64,000 bases of DNA, taken from Balaenoptera acutorostrata. Taxonomy: Eukaryota; Chordata; Mammalia; Artiodactyla; Balaenopteridae. The position numbers and the translations under genes are program-made. How positions within the stretch are numbered: position 1 is the stretch's first letter; the number at the start of each line of letters is the position of its first letter. Under the pieces are notes generated by a model, which was not told where the DNA came from, ran no database searches, and worked only from the letters and a program-made list of their open reading frames with translations. The DNA lies in NCBI RefSeq assembly GCF_949987535.1, contig NC_080074.1, positions 30,568,912 through 30,632,911 on the forward strand, given 5' to 3'. Shown here one piece after another: positions 59,340 through 64,000 of this stretch.

Positions 59340-60175
59340 TACTCTCTGCATTGAAATTTTTTGAGTAACACAAAAATGATTTTTAAAAATTTATTTAGAA
59401 AAATACATGCTTGCAATTTTAGAAAATTCAAGGAAGATAGAGATATGAAATAGACCCCAAAACCCCCCATGATACTACCTTTATCAATGCAAGAAATAAT
59501 CATTAATTAATTCTCATGTATACTTCCAGAAAATAGCTATACAAATATGCTCCAGTCTTACATATTTTCATACTCCCTGCACACACACTTGTTCACATAC
59601 TAGAATTTGTACATATATACATTTATTCTTTTAAATACATATAGTATGTACTACTCATACTGTTCTGTAACTTAAATATCTGAAATACGATAATTATAAT
59701 AGTTGTATATTGGACACAGAATCTACATTATTTATTTCAATTGCATTCACAGAATTCCATTGAATGGGCATTTCATAACTTGTGGAATTCTCCTATTTAC
59801 AAAGATTTCATTTTTTCCCTCTTTATTTTTATTTTTGTTTTTTTTTAAAATTTTTTTGGTTACAAACAGTGCTGCACTGAATGTGGTTGTGACTCTATTA
59901 TTGTAAACTTGGGTCAACATTAATATATCCATAGGGGGCATACAAAAAAGGGGCATGGCTCAGTTAAGATAAAAAGGCTTTTGTATCTTGATAGGCATTG
60001 TTCCCCCAAAGTTTGACTGGTTTACACCCCTAAGAAAATTGTTTGAGAATGACAATTTTATAGTTGATCAAAAAAATGGCAACCTATTACATTGCTATCT
60101 TTTCTTGTGTGTCTTTTTTTATGAATGAAGCTGATCATTTTTTCATTGCTTTTCTATTCTGATAATGGTGTATGA
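59340..60175 (-). mobile_element. old L1M LINE 3' region, antisense
   Basis: Antisense landmarks: 'atttagaaaaatacatgctt', 'ttacaaacagtgctgcactg', 'ggttgtgactctattattgt', 'cttgataggcattgttcccc' and 'ggtttacacccctaagaaaa'. This is an older L1M type than the 51-kb copy. T-rich runs near 59838-59858 are part of it. Confidence 0.65.
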
Positions 60176-60282
60176 ATACAACTGTACTTTGCATTCCCAG
60201 ATTTTTCCTGCCATAATACATGCCCTCCAAAATGGTGGCAGTCTTGTGTGAAAGGGGAGAGGTTAACACACTAGCATTTATG

Positions 60283-60712
60283 CAGTAGTTCTCTAACATT
60301 TTGCCTCAGGATCCTTTTTTACATTCTTAAAAATTATTGAGATCCCAAAGTGCTTGTGCTTATGTGGGTTATATCTAGTGGTATTTAGCACACTAAAAAT
60401 ACTAAAAATGTATTAATAATTATTTAATATAATATTAAACCCTTCATAAGTTAATATAAGTGATTTTTATGACAACAGTAATATTTTAAAAAATATAGAA
60501 AACAGCTAAATTCTGGTATCTGCTTCTGAATCCAGTATCATGATATCAAGTATCATGTAGCCTCTGGAAAACTCCATGATACTCTGGTGAGATAATGACA
60601 GTGAAAAGGGCAAATGATGACTTAGTAGTGTTACAAAAGACGTCTTTAATTCTGTACACCCAAAAGGTCTTTGTGTATCAAAAGGTACATGGACCACACT
60701 TTGAGAACCACT
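60283..60712. mobile_element. non-autonomous hAT-Charlie element, about 430 bp
   Basis: The left end is 'cagtagttctctaacatttt' and the right end 'ccacactttgagaaccactt', a diverged inverted-repeat pair. The internal 'ttaaaaattattgagatccc', 'aaagtgcttgtgcttatgtg' and 'ggttatatctagtggtattt' are characteristic of a common mammalian Charlie-type element. The subfamily is not resolved. No transposase frame is present. Confidence 0.65.
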
Positions 60713-61289
60713 TTATTAGAGCAAGAATTTCTTTCTATAGAAATAAGCAAGAATATCCTATTTGCTATTTATGTCCTTTGAGCTTGAGTGCTCAGGCTTC
60801 AGAAATCAACTAATCACTAGCAATGTAACAGAGAGACAGTCTAATGAAGAAAGAGTCAATAATAAGGAAGAAAACACCACCAAGGTATCAGGCTTGATTA
60901 ATTAAAGCATTTTTTTTTCTCTTTGGCTTGATAGTTATGGAAAAATAAATCTTCTGCTATGGGAAGTTTATTCTGGAAAATTTTGAGCCTAGGAAAGATT
61001 CAAAATTTAAGCTAATACTACACGTTTCATTATTTGATTTTCGTATCTTCAATTATAATTACGTCTAGTGATTAAATCTGATATTGACTGTACCTGGGCT
61101 CAATTTATTATTGTTTTTTTTTTGTTTGGTTGTTTTTGTTTTTGTTTTACTGACAAGAATGATAGAAGTTCAATTTCTGCATGAGAATATGAGCTAACAA
61201 GCTTTTTCCCAACCTTCCCTCAGGATTTTAGTTTCATCTGTTTTCTTACTGCTATTCAGAGCGCTGTGCTATTATTTTTCTTTTATCGC
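60713..61289. other. unassigned DNA with T-rich run
   Basis: No repeat family or gene is recognised. A T/GT-rich stretch lies at 61114-61148. Confidence 0.4.
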
Positions 61290-62085
61290 CTTACTTTATT
61301 ACATACGCATATAAAATTTACATACATTCATAAATGTAATTTCATACATGTGAACTTCTCTTGCTTGCCTCCTCCAACTTTTTATCCCCTTAATCTATTC
61401 ATGCTATTTCTCTCCCCAATAGCCCCAAGTAATTAATATATTCTTCATATTTATTTCCATGCTCCCATAAAATACCTCCTATACACACATAAATACAAAG
61501 ATACATTTAAAAGTACAAATTTTTTTTCAAAAAAGTATGATCATAATACATACATCTTTCTGTACCTTCCTTTTGTTTCACTCAATAATTATCCATGGGG
61601 AATACCAACAAGGGAATGAGTATATTTTTAATTAATCATTCTTAAGGGTTGCATAACATTTTAAGTTTATTCAACCATTTATTATCTTATCAAGGGCATT
61701 GTCATTGCTGCTAACTAGTTTTTTATTAATTAATTAATATTATTATTTTATATCCTTGCCACCCTGAACAATGCTGAAATACAAATACATATGCTTGATG
61801 ATATACAGTTATATACCAGCACTTTTGTTTTTATAGGATAAAAGGATAGAATCCTGAAGTGGAACTGCTGGGTCAACAGGTTTATAAGTAAAAAAAAAAT
61901 TAATAGAAGTTGCAGATTACTTTTCAAAAGGGATGTAGAATTCACATTTCCATCAGCAAGGCATAAGAATATCCTTACACTTGTTAAAAGTGTAAAATTT
62001 TATACTTGTTAAATTTTAAAAGTCTGACTAGTAGAAAATGTCTCATTATGCATGAGTTTGAATGTATTTTCATACATTGCCGAAA
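61290..62085 (-). mobile_element. old L1M LINE 3' region, antisense
   Basis: Antisense landmarks: 'tctgtaccttccttttgttt', 'ttattcaaccatttattatc', 'ttgccaccctgaacaatgct', 'ctgaagtggaactgctgggt' and 'tcacatttccatcagcaagg'. It is of the same type as 59340-60175. Confidence 0.65.
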
Positions 62086-62999
62086 TTTCGAACAAAGTTC
62101 TTTCGCAAATATCTACTTAAATTTTTTTACATACTTTCCTATGAGTTAGTATAACAGGATGTTCACATGGGACTCTTCCTGCGTATAGCTTTGATTGAGA
62201 CTGCAATTCTGAGAGCAGTAGGTGCTATCCTCACATTCCAAATCAGAAGGCCAGTTTTTCTATACAGGACTTAAAAAGGAAGTATGAAAAACTGGCTCAG
62301 TAAACATTAATCCATCATCCACATCGAGGATCTATAAAAGCTAAAACTATATTAAAAGTTCAAGAGACCAACAATAGAGGACACTGCAAGTGTTAGAGAA
62401 AAAGTGTTTCCCGTTCCCTTAAAGCCAAGCAAGGAAGCTTTGATAATAGACACATATCCCCGGAAATCTGAGGGGTGCAGAAATTAGGATGTGATTCACA
62501 CCAAAAAGTCTAGAGCAGATACTGGCTAGAATGGCATGCTCCTCCTGGGCAGAGCAGAGACAACAATGGGATTTCCTACAAGCTAGATTAGGTCCCTGTG
62601 TCAGAAATCCAGACTTGAGGTATTTTAAAAGGTGAAAGTACCTGAACTGAGGATGGGCCATGAAGAGCCACAGTCTGACTTGGGAAAGCCTTGACTGCCT
62701 AAGATGGGACATACTCAGCATCAGGTCTAAAAAGAACACACACAATGTCCCTCAAGAGAAAAAGCTGCCATTTGAACATCTGCCTCTCCCAGAGATGCCA
62801 ACACAAGATACAACTGTCCAATTTGCCTTCCCCTTAGCCCTACTCCACCCCTGTGCTTCGATCCTGGAGGATCTTAAAAGCAGTTTTGTGAGTTGGGGAA
62901 GTGGAAAGGAGCAGAAGGGAGCACACAGGCAAAGTGAGGACATAGAAAAAAGATTAGAAAAAAGATGATCACACCCCCATACTGGTTTCCTTGGAACTA
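62086..62999. other. unassigned DNA with a 102-codon open frame
   Basis: No repeat family was recognised. The open frame at 62660-62968 (+) has a charged C-terminus (SGKEQKGAHRQSEDIEKR) but no known domain, no splice context and no upstream promoter signal, so I do not call it a gene. Confidence 0.4.
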
Positions 63000-63215
63000 T
63001 TTTATTTATCTTTTCTGACTTTTTTGGGTGATTACTGATTATTTTTCATTTTCTTCTCTGATAACTAAGGCCATAAATGTTTCTGAGTACTGTTCTCACT
63101 GTTTCCAAAGGTTTATGTATTCTTTCTTATAGGGAATTTATAATTTTTCTTGATCTTAGAGTTACCTAGGAGTCTGTTTCTTAACTAGTATTTATGATCT
63201 CTAAAATTTCATTAA
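63000..63215 (-). mobile_element. L1 ORF2 fragment, antisense, degraded
   Basis: The order 'ctaaggccataaatgtttct', 'gagtactgttctcactgttt', 'ccaaaggtttatgtattctt' and 'ttgatcttagagttacctag' resembles antisense L1 ORF2 just after the endonuclease domain. Compare 35330-35460 in the long L1. Confidence 0.5.
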
Positions 63216-64000
63216 ACTATTAAGAGAGGCTACTGTTGGAATTTTAAGAAGTTTCTAAACAACACTCCCTTCCCCTTCTTTCCCTTTCCAATGAGAACCA
63301 AATGGGAGTTGTAACCAGAAGCCAAACCTATGGATGAAAATGTCAGCTTTATCACAGAGTAAGACTCAGTCCAAGGCACGGGCTTGCTAAACGTTACCTC
63401 TGCTTTAGCAAGACTTACCTACCCAGCCCCAAGAAATGTTAAATTATAGCACAGGGGCAGCTCATCCCTCAAACTTACCACTCGGTGATTCCTCTTATAC
63501 ATGCTAGGGTTCAAGTCTGAGTGTTGGTGTACTCTAAATGACACTGATGTCAGAGTACCTGTTCTCTGCACATATGGTCCAGTGGTGTTGTAGACGTCAA
63601 GCTGCTATCCCCTGAGCACACACCATGGGATCTCCATGCTTCCAGTCCCTTCACATTAACACAGATTCAGGAGTAGGGAGGCCCCAGTCCACCTATTCAT
63701 CTCCTCTTACGGTAAGATATTGAAGATCAAGAAGAGTCATCACCAGGTGAGGCTGATAACAGAATTTTCTGCCAAGGGTCTGTGAATCTCAATGGGCTCT
63801 CTGGACTCTGCTGTCTGAGCTCTTGTATGAGCTCTGGCAGAGCTCTGCCTCAACCATCTACTGGCAGAGATGTTAAATTACAATTCAACTGGCTAGGAGT
63901 TCACTTGCTCTTGGCTTTCCATCAGCCCGAGCAGATCCTTAGCTCAGGTGAGGCAGACAGAATAGAAGCAGGAGCAGAGAGAAAGCAAGGGAAATTTACA
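63216..64000. other. unassigned DNA at window end
   Basis: GC-richer than most of the window, with no recognised repeat or exon. No open frame of note. Confidence 0.4.

Noticed and set aside
1..64000. CRISPR array, operon, riboswitch or phage-like system
   Set aside because: No regularly spaced direct repeats or bacterial gene organisation; the repeat content is clearly mammalian.

Overview
This is mammalian nuclear DNA, AT-rich and gene-poor, and most probably from a cetacean. Four copies of the tRNA-derived CHR-2 SINE are present (41.2, 47.5, 50.2 and 20.6 kb), plus one younger compact copy with a pure 25-base A tail (50.5 kb) and one short CHR-1-like copy (16.1 kb). L1 copies of cetartiodactyl type are also present. 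I saw no ruminant BovB/Bov-tA, pig PRE1 or primate Alu. A hippopotamus is not excluded.

I find no protein-coding gene, tRNA, rRNA or CRISPR array. Open frames outside repeats are short and resemble no family I know. The only large reading frames belong to a broken L1 on the minus strand (32167-37256). It keeps ORF1 and ORF2 relics, a 15-base A tail and an 18-base target-site duplication. The window therefore reads as an intergenic desert or the inside of a very large intron.

Layout. 1-9 kb: old L1M, MIR, MER5 and L2 fragments in unassigned sequence. 9-12 kb: an MLT-like LTR, a 1 kb L1 3' end and two small hAT elements. 12-16 kb: largely unassigned. 16-21 kb: a dense cluster of CHR-1-like SINE, two LTRs, a Tigger-type element, L2, an LTR-like stretch, antisense L1 and an expanded CHR-2. 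21-32 kb: mostly unassigned, with one MLT1 LTR and small MIR, MER5 and L2 pieces. 32-37 kb: the long L1. 38-40 kb: an L2 split by a solo LTR. 41-48 kb: CHR-2, L1M, two L2 3' ends and a nest of LTR and L1 pieces. 50-51 kb: two SINEs stacked in one target site. 51-56 kb: L1M, then a decayed ERVL/LTR16-like relic carrying a small L1 insertion with an apparent 3' transduction. 56-63 kb: L1 fragments, MIR, L2 and a hAT element. The last 0.8 kb is unassigned.

Nothing here works as a gene system. The interest is in insertion history (nesting, reused target sites, transduction, internal SINE expansion) and in one weak candidate non-coding exon near 57.2 kb. Repeat families were assigned by eye from remembered consensus sequences, so subfamily names are kept general and most boundaries are approximate.
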